The notes: generated from the letters alone by a model not told the origin. DNA of 64,000 bases from DASPUH01 sp964518505 (GCA_964518505.1 CAZFGT010000006.1:1-64000); one strand, 5' to 3'. Shown: positions 16,849 through 25,622, counted from the stretch's first letter. Program-made: numbers and translations.

Positions 16849-17688
16849 ATGGAGGAGCTGAACGCCTCGCTGATCGCTCTCGGCGAGCGCATCGTGGTGG
16901 CCATCCTCGTGGTCATCGTGGCGCTCGTGGCGCTGCGCGTGGGCCGCGGCGCCATCCGCCGCAGCATCGCCGCCATGGCCGCCCGGGCGGAGGCCGAGGC
17001 ACCCGCCGATGCCCGCGAGGAAGGGCGCAAACGCCTGGCCACGGTGGAGACCCTTGCCCGCTACGCGTGGCTGGTCTTCGTCACGGTCGTGGCGGCCCTG
17101 ACGGTCCTGAGCCAGCTCGGGGTGGACGTGGGCCCTGCGATCACGGGCCTTGGCATCGCCGGCATCGCCATCGGCTTCGGAGCCCAGCAGATCGTCCGCG
17201 ACTACTTCGGTGGCACGCTCATCCTGCTGGAGAACCAGTACGCCAAGGGCGACGTGGTGACGCTCGTGGGGGTCACCGGCGTCGTGGAGGAGTTCACCCT
17301 GCGGCGGACGGTCCTGCGCGACACCGACGGCATCGTCCACAACGTGCCCAACGGGGCCATCGTGGTCGCCTCCAACCGCACCCGGGTGTGGCGCCGCATC
17401 AACCAGGACGTGGTCATCGCCTACGGCCACGACGTGGAGCAGGCCATCGCCGTCCTGGACGACGTGGGCCAGCGCCTGGCCGCCGACCCGGCCTGGCGGG
17501 ACCGCATCCTGGAGGTGCCGCGTGTCGATCGCGTCGACCGGCTGGGGGACCAGGGCGTGACCCTCAAGATCCTGGGCACGGTCCGCGCCGCCGACCACCT
17601 GGCCGTGGCCGGCGAGCTGCGGCGCCGCCTGGCGGCGGCCATGGCGGCCAGCGGCCTCGACCCGCGACCCCCCGCGCCGCCCGCCTAG
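16849..17688 (+). CDS. MscS-family mechanosensitive ion channel
   Basis: A 279-residue small-conductance mechanosensitive channel. An N-terminal helix (IVVAILVVIVALVALRVG), a second helix (YAWLVFVTVVAALTVL) and the pore helix (ITGLGIAGIAIGFGAQQIV) are followed by the MscS signature (GGTLILLENQYAKGDVV) and a beta domain with VPNGAIVVASNRTRVWRR. It would release solutes under hypo-osmotic stress. ATG follows TAGGCT (16837-16842) by six bases. Its stop codon TAG is the first part of the -10 element of the next gene. Confidence 0.92.
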   Translation: MEELNASLIALGERIVVAILVVIVALVALRVGRGAIRRSIAAMAARAEAEAPADAREEGRKRLATVETLARYAWLVFVTVVAALTVLSQLGVDVGPAITGLGIAGIAIGFGAQQIVRDYFGGTLILLENQYAKGDVVTLVGVTGVVEEFTLRRTVLRDTDGIVHNVPNGAIVVASNRTRVWRRINQDVVIAYGHDVEQAIAVLDDVGQRLAADPAWRDRILEVPRVDRVDRLGDQGVTLKILGTVRAADHLAVAGELRRRLAAAMAASGLDPRPPAPPA

Positions 17689-17691
17689 AAT
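17686..17691 (+). promoter_or_regulatory. TAGAAT -10 element overlapping the mscS stop codon
   Basis: TAGAAT begins with the TAG stop of the channel gene and lies ten bases before the ATG of the acetyl-CoA synthetase gene, so the two genes are packed with a promoter inside the stop. Confidence 0.5.
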
Positions 17692-17701
17692 GGGCCGCAG
17701 G

Positions 17702-19663
17702 ATGAGTAGCGAACCCGCCGAGATCGAGAACCTCCTGGCCGAGCGCCGGACGTTCCCGCCCGATCCCGCCTTCGCCGCGCAGGCCAATGCCAAGCGGGGC
17801 CTCTACGCCGAGGCCGAGCGCGACCCCGAGGCCTTCTGGGCGCGCATCGCGCGCGAACGGATCAGCTGGTCGACGCCGTTCGAGACGACCCTCGAGTGGG
17901 ACCTGCCCTTCGCCAAGTGGTTCGTCGGCGGCAAGCTCAACGTGGCCTATAACTGCGTCGACCGGCACGTCGAGGCGGGCCTGGGGGCCAAGGTGGCCTA
18001 CCACTGGATCGGTGAGCCGGGCGACGTGCGGACGATCACCTACGCCGACCTGCTGGCGGAGGTCCAGAAGGCCGCCAACGCCCTCAAGGCGCTTGGCGTG
18101 GAGACCGGCGACCGGGTCGCCATCTACATGCCCATGATCCCCGAGCTGCCCATCGCGATGCTGGCCTGCGCCCGCCTTGGGGCGCCCCACACGGTCGTCT
18201 TCGGCGGCTTCAGTGCCGAAGCCCTGGCCGGGCGTATCAACGACGCGCAGGCCAAGGTGGTCATCACGGCCGACGGCGGCTGGCGGCGCGGCAAGCCCAG
18301 CGAGCTCAAGCCGGCCGTCGACGCGGCCCTGCTGGAGACGCCCAGCGTGCAGCACGTCCTGGTCGTGCGGCGCCTCGGCGACGCGGCCACGGGCGTGACC
18401 ATGACGCCCGGGCGCGACGTCTGGTGGCACGACCTCCTGGCGAGCCAGCCCGCCGACTGCCCGCCCGTGGCGGTCGACAGTGAGCACATGCTCTACCTGC
18501 TGTACACGAGCGGCACGACGGCCAAGCCCAAGGGCATCGTCCACACCACCGGGGGGTACCTGGTGGGCACGAGCTACACCCACCAGGCGATCTTCGACCT
18601 CAAGCCCGACGACGTGTACTGGTGCGCCGCCGACGTGGGCTGGGTCACCGGCCACAGCTACATCGTCTACGGGCCGCTCGCCAACGCCGCCACCGGCGTG
18701 ATGTACGAGGGCACGCCCGACACCCCGGCGTGGGACCGCTGGTGGGAGATCGTGGAGCAGTACAAGGTCTCCATCCTCTACTGCGCCCCGACGGCCATCC
18801 GGGCCTTCATGAAGCAGGGCGAGGCGTGGCCGGCCGGCCACGACCTGTCGAGCCTGCGCCTGCTCGGGTCGGTCGGCGAGCCCATCAACCCCGAGGCGTG
18901 GCTGTGGTACCAGCGCACCATCGGGGGCGGCCGGGCGCCCATCGTCGATACGTGGTGGCAGACCGAGACGGGCATGATCATGATCACGCCCCTGCCTGGC
19001 GTGACGACCACCAAGCCGGGCAGCGCGACCTTCCCCTTCCCCGGCGTGGAGGCCGACGTGGTCGACGCCAAGGGCCGGTCGGTGCCCTTCGGCGGGGGCG
19101 GCTACCTCGTCCTGAAGCGCCCCTGGCCGGCCATGCTGCGGGGCATCTACGGCGACCCGGAGCGGTACCGCCAGACGTACTGGAGCCGCTTCCCCGGCAT
19201 GTACTTCGCGGGCGATGGCGCGAAGCGCGACGAGGACGGCTACCTCTGGCTGCTGGGCCGCGTCGACGACGTCATGAACGTGTCCGGCCACCGCCTCTCG
19301 ACCATCGAGGTCGAGTCGGCGCTGGTCGACCACCCTGCGGTGGCCGAGGCGGCCGTGGTCGGCCGGACCGACCCGATCACCGGCCAGGCCATCTTCGCCT
19401 TCGTCATCCTCAAGGCCGGCCGGGAGCCGTCCGACGCGCTCGGCCACGAGCTGCGCGAGCACGTCGCCCAGGTCATCGGGCCGCTCGCCCGGCCGCGCTA
19501 CCTGCTGTTCACGCCCGACCTGCCCAAGACCCGCTCGGGCAAGATCATGCGTCGCCTCTTGCGCGATCTGGCGGAAGGTCGCACGCTTGGCGACACGACC
19601 ACGCTCGCCGATGCCGGGGTCGTGGAGACGATCCGCTCGAACACCGGTCGAGCGGAGGAGTAG
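17702..19663 (+). CDS. acs: Acetyl-CoA synthetase (AMP-forming)
   Basis: A 653-residue enzyme of the size of bacterial Acs, which converts acetate, ATP and CoA to acetyl-CoA, AMP and pyrophosphate. The P-loop YTSGTTAKPKGIVHTTGG, the A5-like WWQTETG, the hinge GRVDDVMNVSGHRLS and the C-terminal PKTRSGKIMRR with the regulatory Lys are all present. W414-type acyl-pocket details cannot be judged, so a propionate preference is possible. The ATG at 17702 is preferred over the one at 17690, which overlaps the -10 element. A small hypothetical gene follows 11 bp downstream. Confidence 0.92.
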   Translation: MSSEPAEIENLLAERRTFPPDPAFAAQANAKRGLYAEAERDPEAFWARIARERISWSTPFETTLEWDLPFAKWFVGGKLNVAYNCVDRHVEAGLGAKVAYHWIGEPGDVRTITYADLLAEVQKAANALKALGVETGDRVAIYMPMIPELPIAMLACARLGAPHTVVFGGFSAEALAGRINDAQAKVVITADGGWRRGKPSELKPAVDAALLETPSVQHVLVVRRLGDAATGVTMTPGRDVWWHDLLASQPADCPPVAVDSEHMLYLLYTSGTTAKPKGIVHTTGGYLVGTSYTHQAIFDLKPDDVYWCAADVGWVTGHSYIVYGPLANAATGVMYEGTPDTPAWDRWWEIVEQYKVSILYCAPTAIRAFMKQGEAWPAGHDLSSLRLLGSVGEPINPEAWLWYQRTIGGGRAPIVDTWWQTETGMIMITPLPGVTTTKPGSATFPFPGVEADVVDAKGRSVPFGGGGYLVLKRPWPAMLRGIYGDPERYRQTYWSRFPGMYFAGDGAKRDEDGYLWLLGRVDDVMNVSGHRLSTIEVESALVDHPAVAEAAVVGRTDPITGQAIFAFVILKAGREPSDALGHELREHVAQVIGPLARPRYLLFTPDLPKTRSGKIMRRLLRDLAEGRTLGDTTTLADAGVVETIRSNTGRAEE

Positions 19664-19674
19664 GAGAGCCCTCG

Positions 19675-20319
19675 ATGCCGTCGTTCAGGCTCTTCGGTCG
19701 CAGTGAGGCTCCGGCTCCGCCCGCGGAGGAGGCGCCGCCGCCGCCACGTGCCCCCGAGCGTGTCACCGACCCGGGCGTGCCGTTCGATGCCCTGACGGAG
19801 GACTGGCGGCTGCTGGGCATGATGCGCATCAAGGGCCGGCTCTCGGACGCGCTCAACAAGCGCGAGGCGATCCCCATCACCGACGTCAGCTGGGCTCCCT
19901 CCGACGGCAGCGCCGCGTTCACGCCGGCGCCCGGGCTCCAGGCGGTGGACCCCTACGATCTCGTCGTGGTCCTGGGCGGCAAGGACTCCCTGCCGCCGCA
20001 GACCGAGGAAGAGCGCTCGGCCCATCGCATCCACAAGGTGGACTATGCGGTCGCCCTGGAGTGCCCGCCGTTCCGCATCGTGGGCACGGTGCACCTCTTC
20101 CCCGGCACCGAGCCGGCGCGCCTCCTGGACCGCACCACGGAGCTCTTCATCCCTGTCACCAACGCGCAGGCGTTCCACGGCACCCAGCGGGTGGGCGACG
20201 CCAACGTCGACGTGGCGCTGGTGAACCGCAGCTATCTGCGGGGCGTCGAGCAGCTCGACGAGGGGTCGGTGGGTCCGGGCGCCGGGCGCCCGCCGGAGGC
20301 CAAAGCCCCGCCGGAGTGA
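19675..20319 (+). CDS. Hypothetical protein downstream of acs
   Basis: A 214-residue soluble protein of no family I recognise. A Pro/Ala-rich stretch (residues 10-35) precedes a compact domain (EDWRLLGMMRIKGRLSDALN; DPYDLVVVLGG; RIVGTVHLFPGTEPARLLD) and a Gly/Pro/Ala tail. The domain pattern, with a beta strand run around VGTVHLFPG and FIPVTNAQAF, is well formed and codon use matches its neighbours. GGAG 10 bases before ATG, and an 11-bp gap from acs, suggest co-transcription. Confidence 0.7.
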   Translation: MPSFRLFGRSEAPAPPAEEAPPPPRAPERVTDPGVPFDALTEDWRLLGMMRIKGRLSDALNKREAIPITDVSWAPSDGSAAFTPAPGLQAVDPYDLVVVLGGKDSLPPQTEEERSAHRIHKVDYAVALECPPFRIVGTVHLFPGTEPARLLDRTTELFIPVTNAQAFHGTQRVGDANVDVALVNRSYLRGVEQLDEGSVGPGAGRPPEAKAPPE

Positions 20320-20326
20320 CGCGCGC

Positions 20327-21547
20327 TCAGACGCGCGCGGGCTGGGGGCGGCTGAGGAGGTTGCCCAGGAAGCCGCGTTCGAGCTGCGGCTGGGGGGCCC
20401 GGTCGAGCAGGCGGTCGGCCAGCACCAGGAAGTCCTCGGTGACCTTCTCGCGCGGGAAGCGCTCCACGACCGTCGTGCCCTCGTTGGCCGCCTTGACGAA
20501 GAGGGGCCCGGCGGAGCGGATCTCGGCGAAGGCGCGCAGGCCGGTCGTCTTCTCCATGTCGCTGATGCTCACGCCGCTGTTGGCGCGGTTGACGACCATC
20601 GTGAGGCGGTCCCGCAAGCCGGCCTGATCGGCGATCTCCAGGAACTGCATCGCGGCGCGCAGGGCCGGCACGTCCGGCGTGACCGGGACCAGGATGCGGT
20701 CGCACCGCTCGAAGATGGCCCGGTTGAGGGCGCCGTAGTCCGGGTGCATGTCGATGATGACGATGTCGAAGCCGAACCGCGAGCGGGCCAGGGCCTCGCC
20801 CATGGCCGCCGGGTCGATCTGCTCCACCTGGAGCGGGTTGCTGACCAGCGCGGCCACGCGCAGCCCGTTGGCGTGGGCCGCGGCGATGCCGCCGAAGTTG
20901 CGCGGCACGCCCTCGTCGTCGTCGAGCGCATCGGCCACCGACTTGAGGTGCTCGAGGCCGAGTGAGGTGGCGATGTGGCCGCTCGTCGTGTCGGCGTCGA
21001 TGAGGAGCACGCTCTGGCCGCGCTGCGTCTGGAGCGCCGACGCCAGGTTGGTGGCCACGCTCGTCTTGCCCACGCCGCCCTTGGGATTGAAGATGCCGAT
21101 CACGAGGGCCCGCGTGGCCAGGCCGTCGCCCGGCAGCTCGGCGGCCAGGATGGGGCCGCTCCCGTCATCGAACGTCTGGGACCGGATGAGCATCGCCTCC
21201 ACCCGCCAGCGCAGCGACTCAGCGCTGTAGGGCCGGGTGAAGTACTCGGTCGAGTCGGCGTCCAGCGTGCTGGCCGACAACCGCTCGAAGGCCTTGGGCG
21301 AGACGACCATGAGGGTCGGCACCTCGACGCCATTGCCATGGAGCAGGCTGTAGAGCTCAAGCGAGTCGTCGAAGTCGGTCTCGCCGTCGATGATGGCGAC
21401 GCCGATGTCACGGCGCTTGGCCAGGATGGGGCCGGCCTCCGTTGCGTTCGCCGCGTGGAGGACGGAGAAGCCAGCCTCCGTCAGCGCGACGCCGACGGGC
21501 GTGCACTCATCGATGGGCAGGCAGCACAGGATCGTGGGTCGGGCCAC
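20327..21547 (-). CDS. CpaE/MinD-like ATPase with receiver-like N-terminus
   Basis: A 406-residue two-part protein. Residues 1-125 resemble a response-regulator receiver (AIIDGETDF with Asp54; FTRPYS in place of the usual Lys-Pro), so phosphorylation may be lost. From residue 146 it is a ParA/MinD ATPase: deviant Walker A NPKGGVGKTS (about 154-163), Walker A-prime DADTTSGH, and VIIDMHPDYG. This is the CpaE/TadZ layout, used to place pilus or secretion machinery at a pole. No tad or pilus genes are nearby. GTG start with GAGGAGG about ten bases upstream. It follows the coiled-coil gene by 25 bp, so the pair is probably one operon. Confidence 0.85.
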   Translation of the reverse strand: MARPTILCCLPIDECTPVGVALTEAGFSVLHAANATEAGPILAKRRDIGVAIIDGETDFDDSLELYSLLHGNGVEVPTLMVVSPKAFERLSASTLDADSTEYFTRPYSAESLRWRVEAMLIRSQTFDDGSGPILAAELPGDGLATRALVIGIFNPKGGVGKTSVATNLASALQTQRGQSVLLIDADTTSGHIATSLGLEHLKSVADALDDDEGVPRNFGGIAAAHANGLRVAALVSNPLQVEQIDPAAMGEALARSRFGFDIVIIDMHPDYGALNRAIFERCDRILVPVTPDVPALRAAMQFLEIADQAGLRDRLTMVVNRANSGVSISDMEKTTGLRAFAEIRSAGPLFVKAANEGTTVVERFPREKVTEDFLVLADRLLDRAPQPQLERGFLGNLLSRPQPARV

Positions 21548-21572
21548 GGACGCGACGCCTCCTCGCCCAGGT

Positions 21573-22934
21573 CTAGTTCTCGGGGTCGCGCGCGGAGACG
21601 TTGATCACGCCGTCGCCGGCGGACGTCACGCGCACGCTGTACCCGGAGATCGTGGGCAGAAGGTCCTTGAGGTTCGTGCCAGGGGCGTGATTTGCCTTGA
21701 AGATGAACTCCCCGTCGGGGCCGGAGCTGACGCCGACCGAGTTGACGCCGGTGAGGCGGCTCAGGTGGCGCTTGAACGAGGCGATCGAGGCGACGCTCAC
21801 CAGGCCGGTCACGATGACCTGCGTGGAGACCATGTCGTCCGGCGGCGCGGCGCGCTGGATGGCGCCCACGTGCTCCGGGACCAGGCCGCTCAGGCGGGCG
21901 GCCACGATGTCGGCCTCGCTCTCGGGGATCTCTTCGGATTCCTCGCTCACGGAGGTGGCCGCGTCCACCGCGGCCTGGGACTCGGCCGCCGCCAGGTCCT
22001 CGCTCGCCGCGAGGGCAGCCGTGCGTGGGTCCTGCGGATCCATGGGGGCGCTCTCGCCGACCGTCGCGGCCGCGGACGGCTCCTCGGTCGCCGCCTGCGC
22101 GTCGACCATCTCGACGGCGCTGGCTTCGGCCACGGGGGCCTCTGCCTCGGCGCGCTGCTCGGGGTTCGCTTCCTCCTGGGCGTTGCCGGCGCGGATGAGA
22201 TCGGCAAGTGCCTCGGAGCGGGCCTCGGCACCGGCCGCCTCCAGGGAGGGCGGGTCGGGGACCTGCTGCGCAGCGGAGGCGAAGGCAGCCGGGTCCTCGA
22301 TCTGGGCCAGGCTGGCGAAGAAGGCGTCGATCTCCGCCTCGTAGGCGGTGACGCGAGCCTGGACCTTCTCGATCTCCCGCTCGATCAGGGCGGCATGTTC
22401 CTCGAGGTGCGACTCGAGCTCGCCCTTGCGCGTCTCGATACGCTCCTCGGTCTCGGCGCGGATGCGCGCGATCTCGGCCTTGGACCATTCGCGGACGCCG
22501 GCGATGTCCTCGTCGGCGATCTGGCGGAGTTCGGTGACCTCTTCGGCGGAGCGCTTGTGGACGCCCTCGACGTGGTTCTTGGCCTCGACGCGGAACTCGT
22601 CGAGCGTGCTGTCGCGGTGCTTCTCCAGCTCGGCGCGCATGGCGCGCACGAGCTCGGTCACGAAGCGCGCTCCGGCCTTGTGCGGCACGACGGGAGCGGC
22701 CATCGGCGCCGCGGCGGCCGCGGCCGGGTGCTCCTCGGCGGGGGCGACCTGCTCGGCCTGTCCGCCGTCGGCGGGGGCCTGGGTCGGGTCGGCGGTGGCG
22801 ATGCTCATCTGGGCGCCTTCCTGGTCGACCTGCGGCGAGCCGTCCTCGGGCTGCGTCTCCGCCTCGGGGGCATCCGTTGACGCGGAGCCACCCCAGGGGA
22901 GGCGGAAGCCGGCTTTCTGTTCGGTAGAAGCCAT
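21573..22934 (-). CDS. Coiled-coil protein partnered with the CpaE-like ATPase
   Basis: A 453-residue protein of no family I recognise. After a disordered acidic N-terminus, residues 90-210 form a long charged coiled coil (ELEKHRDSTLDEFRVEAKNH, ETEERIETRKGELESHLEEH). A long Ala/Glu/Pro-rich linker leads to a C-terminal folded domain (about 370-453; VSTQVIVTGLVSVASIASFK, GVNSVGVSSGPDGEF), a beta-alpha-beta pattern like small ACT or HMA-type domains. No membrane segment. Such an architecture could act as a scaffold or polar-organising factor for the ATPase next door, which is inference. ATG is preceded by GAGGG; an alternative ATG is at residue 43. Confidence 0.75.
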   Translation of the reverse strand: MASTEQKAGFRLPWGGSASTDAPEAETQPEDGSPQVDQEGAQMSIATADPTQAPADGGQAEQVAPAEEHPAAAAAAPMAAPVVPHKAGARFVTELVRAMRAELEKHRDSTLDEFRVEAKNHVEGVHKRSAEEVTELRQIADEDIAGVREWSKAEIARIRAETEERIETRKGELESHLEEHAALIEREIEKVQARVTAYEAEIDAFFASLAQIEDPAAFASAAQQVPDPPSLEAAGAEARSEALADLIRAGNAQEEANPEQRAEAEAPVAEASAVEMVDAQAATEEPSAAATVGESAPMDPQDPRTAALAASEDLAAAESQAAVDAATSVSEESEEIPESEADIVAARLSGLVPEHVGAIQRAAPPDDMVSTQVIVTGLVSVASIASFKRHLSRLTGVNSVGVSSGPDGEFIFKANHAPGTNLKDLLPTISGYSVRVTSAGDGVINVSARDPEN

Positions 22935-23178
22935 CGGTCACGACCCTCGTTGCAGGGGTGGTTCGGTGTGGTCAGACGACTCGGTCATGCTAGGTCGGCG
23001 GTCCGAGCATGCGGAGGCCGCTAGAGGTACCAACTCTTCACGCCGGTGGTACCGGAACGCACCACTTCCGCACTCCACCGCTCACCCTCGCGACGGCGCC
23101 GGCGATTCATCCGACTGGCTCTCGCGCGCGCATAGAGGGCGTCGGGGCGCAGCCCGCGCCCCCCTCGTGAGGAGTCCC

Positions 23179-23580
23179 ATGTACGGGAACATCATCAAGT
23201 CGTACGCGGCGCTCATCGGCGTCGTCCTGATCGCCACCGGCCTCCTGGGCTTCATCTCCAACCCCATCGTGGGGGAGCAGGCGGGTGCCCTCTTCGCCAC
23301 CAACGCGGTGCACAACCTGGTGCATCTGCTCACCGGTGTGCTCGCCCTTGGCATCGCCTTCGCCCTGCCCCGTGAGCAGCAGATGCGCGCGCTGGTCGGC
23401 TTCGGGGCCCTCTACGCCGTGATCTTCGTGCTGGTCGTGGTGAGCCCCTCGTTCTTCGGGCTCTTCGGCGATGCGCCGGCCAACGCCATGGACCACGTCC
23501 TCCACGGTGGCCTGGCCGTGGTGAGCCTGGCCGTGGCCTACCTGGGCCGGACGACCACCTCGCTCGTCCCCGCCCGCTGA
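23179..23580 (+). CDS. DUF4383-type small membrane protein
   Basis: A 133-residue membrane protein with four predicted helices (ALIGVVLIATGLLGFIS, VHLLTGVLALGIAFAL, LVGFGALYAVIFVLVVV, HGGLAVVSLAVAYLG) and the conserved NAVHNLVHLLTG segment typical of DUF4383 proteins. Function unknown. ATG at 23179 follows GGAG by six bases. It is divergent from the coiled-coil gene across about 240 bp that hold no other gene. Confidence 0.75.
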   Translation: MYGNIIKSYAALIGVVLIATGLLGFISNPIVGEQAGALFATNAVHNLVHLLTGVLALGIAFALPREQQMRALVGFGALYAVIFVLVVVSPSFFGLFGDAPANAMDHVLHGGLAVVSLAVAYLGRTTTSLVPAR

Positions 23581-23582
23581 GG

Positions 23583-24149
23583 GTGGCCGGCCACGACGCC
23601 GCCGAGGCCCTCGCCGCGGCGGCGCTCCTGGCGGGGTTCATCGTCCTGGTCTCGCGCACGGGTCTGCCTCGTGGCTGGCCGCGTGCCGCCGGCCGTCGTC
23701 GGGCCCTGATCCGGGCGACCGGGTCACTGGCGCTCGGCGCCGGTGCCTGGACGGCGGTCGTCGGGGCCGGCCTGCTGGCCAGCGCACCGGTCGCGGCGGT
23801 CATGCTCCTGGCAGCCGCCGCACCGGAGCTGGTGCTGGCGGCGGCCTGGCTGACACGGCCGCGGCTGCTGCTGGCCGACCGGCTGGCCGGCCTCGCCGCC
23901 GCGATCGGCGTGGGCTGGCTGGTGGGCTGGTCGGGCGCCGTGCCGTTCGTCGGGCACCTCGCCCCGGGCCCCGACCAGGCCCTGTCGCTGGTGCTGCAGG
24001 TCACGCTCCTGCTGTGGCTCACCCTGGCCACGCGCCGGCCGGCGGTGGCTCCCCCGGCGGGTGAGCGCGTACGATTGGGCCGTGAGAAGCGCACCGTCAC
24101 CACTGGCGACCGGGTCGGCATCCCCGGCTGGCTCGCCGGATCGCGCTGA
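23583..24149 (+). CDS. Predicted membrane protein overlapping moaA start
   Basis: A possible 188-residue membrane protein beginning with GTG two bases after the previous stop. It has four to five hydrophobic segments (AAAALLAGFIVLVSRTG, GAGAWTAVVGAGLLASA, AVMLLAAAAPELVLAAAW, LSLVLQVTLLLWLTLA). No family recognised. The last 68 bases overlap moaA, whose promoter and start lie inside this frame. The start/stop coupling and membrane character support a real gene, but an Ala-rich frame at this G+C content could also arise by chance. Confidence 0.55.
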   Translation: MAGHDAAEALAAAALLAGFIVLVSRTGLPRGWPRAAGRRRALIRATGSLALGAGAWTAVVGAGLLASAPVAAVMLLAAAAPELVLAAAWLTRPRLLLADRLAGLAAAIGVGWLVGWSGAVPFVGHLAPGPDQALSLVLQVTLLLWLTLATRRPAVAPPAGERVRLGREKRTVTTGDRVGIPGWLAGSR

Positions 24150-25152
24150 GGTCGTCGATCGCCTCGGTCGCTCGCTGCGTGACCTGCGGGTCTCGGTCAC
24201 CGACCGCTGCAACTTCCGCTGCGTCTACTGCATGCCGCGTGAGGTCTTCGGGCGGGACTTCCAGTTCCTCGAGCGCTCGGAGCTGCTGACCTTCGAGGAG
24301 ATCGCGACCCTCGCCCGCGTCTTCGTCGCCGAGGGGGTGCGCAAGATCCGCCTGACCGGCGGTGAGCCGCTGGTGCGTCGGGACCTGCCCCGCCTCGTCC
24401 GCCTGCTGGCGGACATCCCGGGCCTGGAGGACCTGACGCTGACGACGAACGGCTCGCTGCTGGCGCGGCAGGCCGCGGACCTCGCCGCGGCCGGCCTGGG
24501 CCGGGTGACGGTCAGCCTGGATTCGCTCGACGACGCCGTCTTCCGGCGCATGAACGACGTCGATTTCCCGGTCGACCGCGTCCTCGACGGCATCGCGGCC
24601 GCGGAGCGGGCCGGCCTCGCGCCGTTGAAGGTCAACATGGTCGTCCGGCGCGGCCTCAACGAGCAGAGCGTCGTGCCCATGGCCCGCTACTTCCGCGAGC
24701 GCGGCATCATCCTGCGCTTCATCGAGTACATGGACGTGGGCCATACCAACGGCTGGCGGCTGGAGGATGTCGTGCCGGCGGCCGAGATCATCGCCGCGAT
24801 CGACGCCGAGATGCCCCTGGAAGCGGTACCTCCCAACTACCCCGGCGAGGTCGCCAACCGGTGGCGCTACCGCGACGGATCCGGTGAGGTCGGCCTCATC
24901 GCCTCGGTGACCCAGCCCTTCTGCGGCGCGTGCACGCGCGCCAGGCTGTCGGCTGAAGGGCTGCTGTACACCTGCCTCTTCGGCGTCCGCGGCCACGACC
25001 TGCGCACCCCGCTGCGGACGGGGGCTACGGATGAGGCGCTGACCGAGCAAGTCCGCGGCATCTGGAGCCACCGCACCGACCGCTATTCCGAGCTGCGGTC
25101 CATAGCGACCGTGGGCCTGCCCAAGGTGGAGATGTCGCACATCGGCGGCTAA
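24082..25152 (+). CDS. moaA: GTP 3',8-cyclase MoaA
   Basis: A 356-residue radical-SAM enzyme for the first step of molybdenum cofactor synthesis. CNFRCVYC binds the N-terminal iron-sulfur cluster, LTGGEPLVRRDL is the GGEP motif, and CGACTRARLSAEGLLYTC binds the second cluster. The protein ends in Gly-Gly, which is required for catalysis in this family. The GTG at 24082 is preferred to that at 24061 because TACGAT (24070-24075) lies six bases upstream, matching the leaderless rule. No other moa gene is nearby. Confidence 0.92.
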   Translation: MRSAPSPLATGSASPAGSPDRAEVVDRLGRSLRDLRVSVTDRCNFRCVYCMPREVFGRDFQFLERSELLTFEEIATLARVFVAEGVRKIRLTGGEPLVRRDLPRLVRLLADIPGLEDLTLTTNGSLLARQAADLAAAGLGRVTVSLDSLDDAVFRRMNDVDFPVDRVLDGIAAAERAGLAPLKVNMVVRRGLNEQSVVPMARYFRERGIILRFIEYMDVGHTNGWRLEDVVPAAEIIAAIDAEMPLEAVPPNYPGEVANRWRYRDGSGEVGLIASVTQPFCGACTRARLSAEGLLYTCLFGVRGHDLRTPLRTGATDEALTEQVRGIWSHRTDRYSELRSIATVGLPKVEMSHIGG

Positions 25153-25288
25153 CGTCGTTGGCGGCGCTGGGCCTCAGAGAGCGCCCCCCGGAGCACGGCA
25201 GCGGGCGTCTCTCCACAGGCTGTCCACAATGACGGTGGATTGGTGGATGACTTCGACGGCGCTTCCGTTCATTTGGTGGATAAGTACG

Positions 25289-25318
25289 TTGACCCGCCTG
25301 CTGGGCGGCGGCTAACGT
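25289..25318 (+). promoter_or_regulatory. Candidate intergenic promoter
   Basis: TTGACC (25289-25294) and TAACGT (25313-25318) with an 18-bp spacer containing a small hairpin (CCGCC TGCTG GGCGG). Transcription would start near 25325, about 300 bp before the phosphorylase gene, which has its own start signal. Confidence 0.4.
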
Positions 25319-25399
25319 AGGTCTTGCCCGAAGGGGCCGTCGGAGACGGGATCGGAGACCGAGGCGACTCGGCCGCCACCCTCGACGGTCAGGGGAACC

Positions 25400-25453
25400 G
25401 CGATCACATCAAGGATCTCCGGACCTGCCGAGGACGCTGCGATCACATCAAGG
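25400..25453. repeat. 15-bp perfect direct repeat, 39-bp period
   Basis: GCGATCACATCAAGG occurs at 25400-25414 and 25439-25453 inside the intergenic region. It lies downstream of the TTGACC/TAACGT promoter, so would be in any transcript from it. Confidence 0.85.
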
Positions 25454-25622
25454 CAGTCCCGCCCCTGAGCCGGTTCTTTCGGGCGCTTCGTTTGCCCGCG
25501 GATCCGCGTGGCACTCCGGTGCTGTGCGGTTCGTCGGGACCGGCCGGTGGGGCGTGATCGGCATCCCGGTGTCGATACCCTCATCGGCCGGACGAAGTCC
25601 TCACCCCCTATCCTGATCCCTG

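Larger units (their letters stand above)
25153..25622. other. Intergenic region with a possible small RNA
   Basis: No protein-coding gene is supported. The stretch holds 13-bp direct repeats CGGCGGCTAACGT (25143-25155 and 25306-25318), several TCCACA/GTGGAT words at 25209-25283, a promoter-like pair TTGACC and TAACGT (25289-25294 and 25313-25318), and a 15-bp direct repeat GCGATCACATCAAGG at 25400-25414 and 25439-25453. The last 14 bases carry the -10 element of the phosphorylase gene. A noncoding transcript from about 25325 is plausible but unproven. Confidence 0.45.

Noticed and set aside
25209..25283. Replication origin
   Set aside because: No dnaA, dnaN, gyrB, rpmH or parAB genes nearby and the words match the DnaA box only partly.
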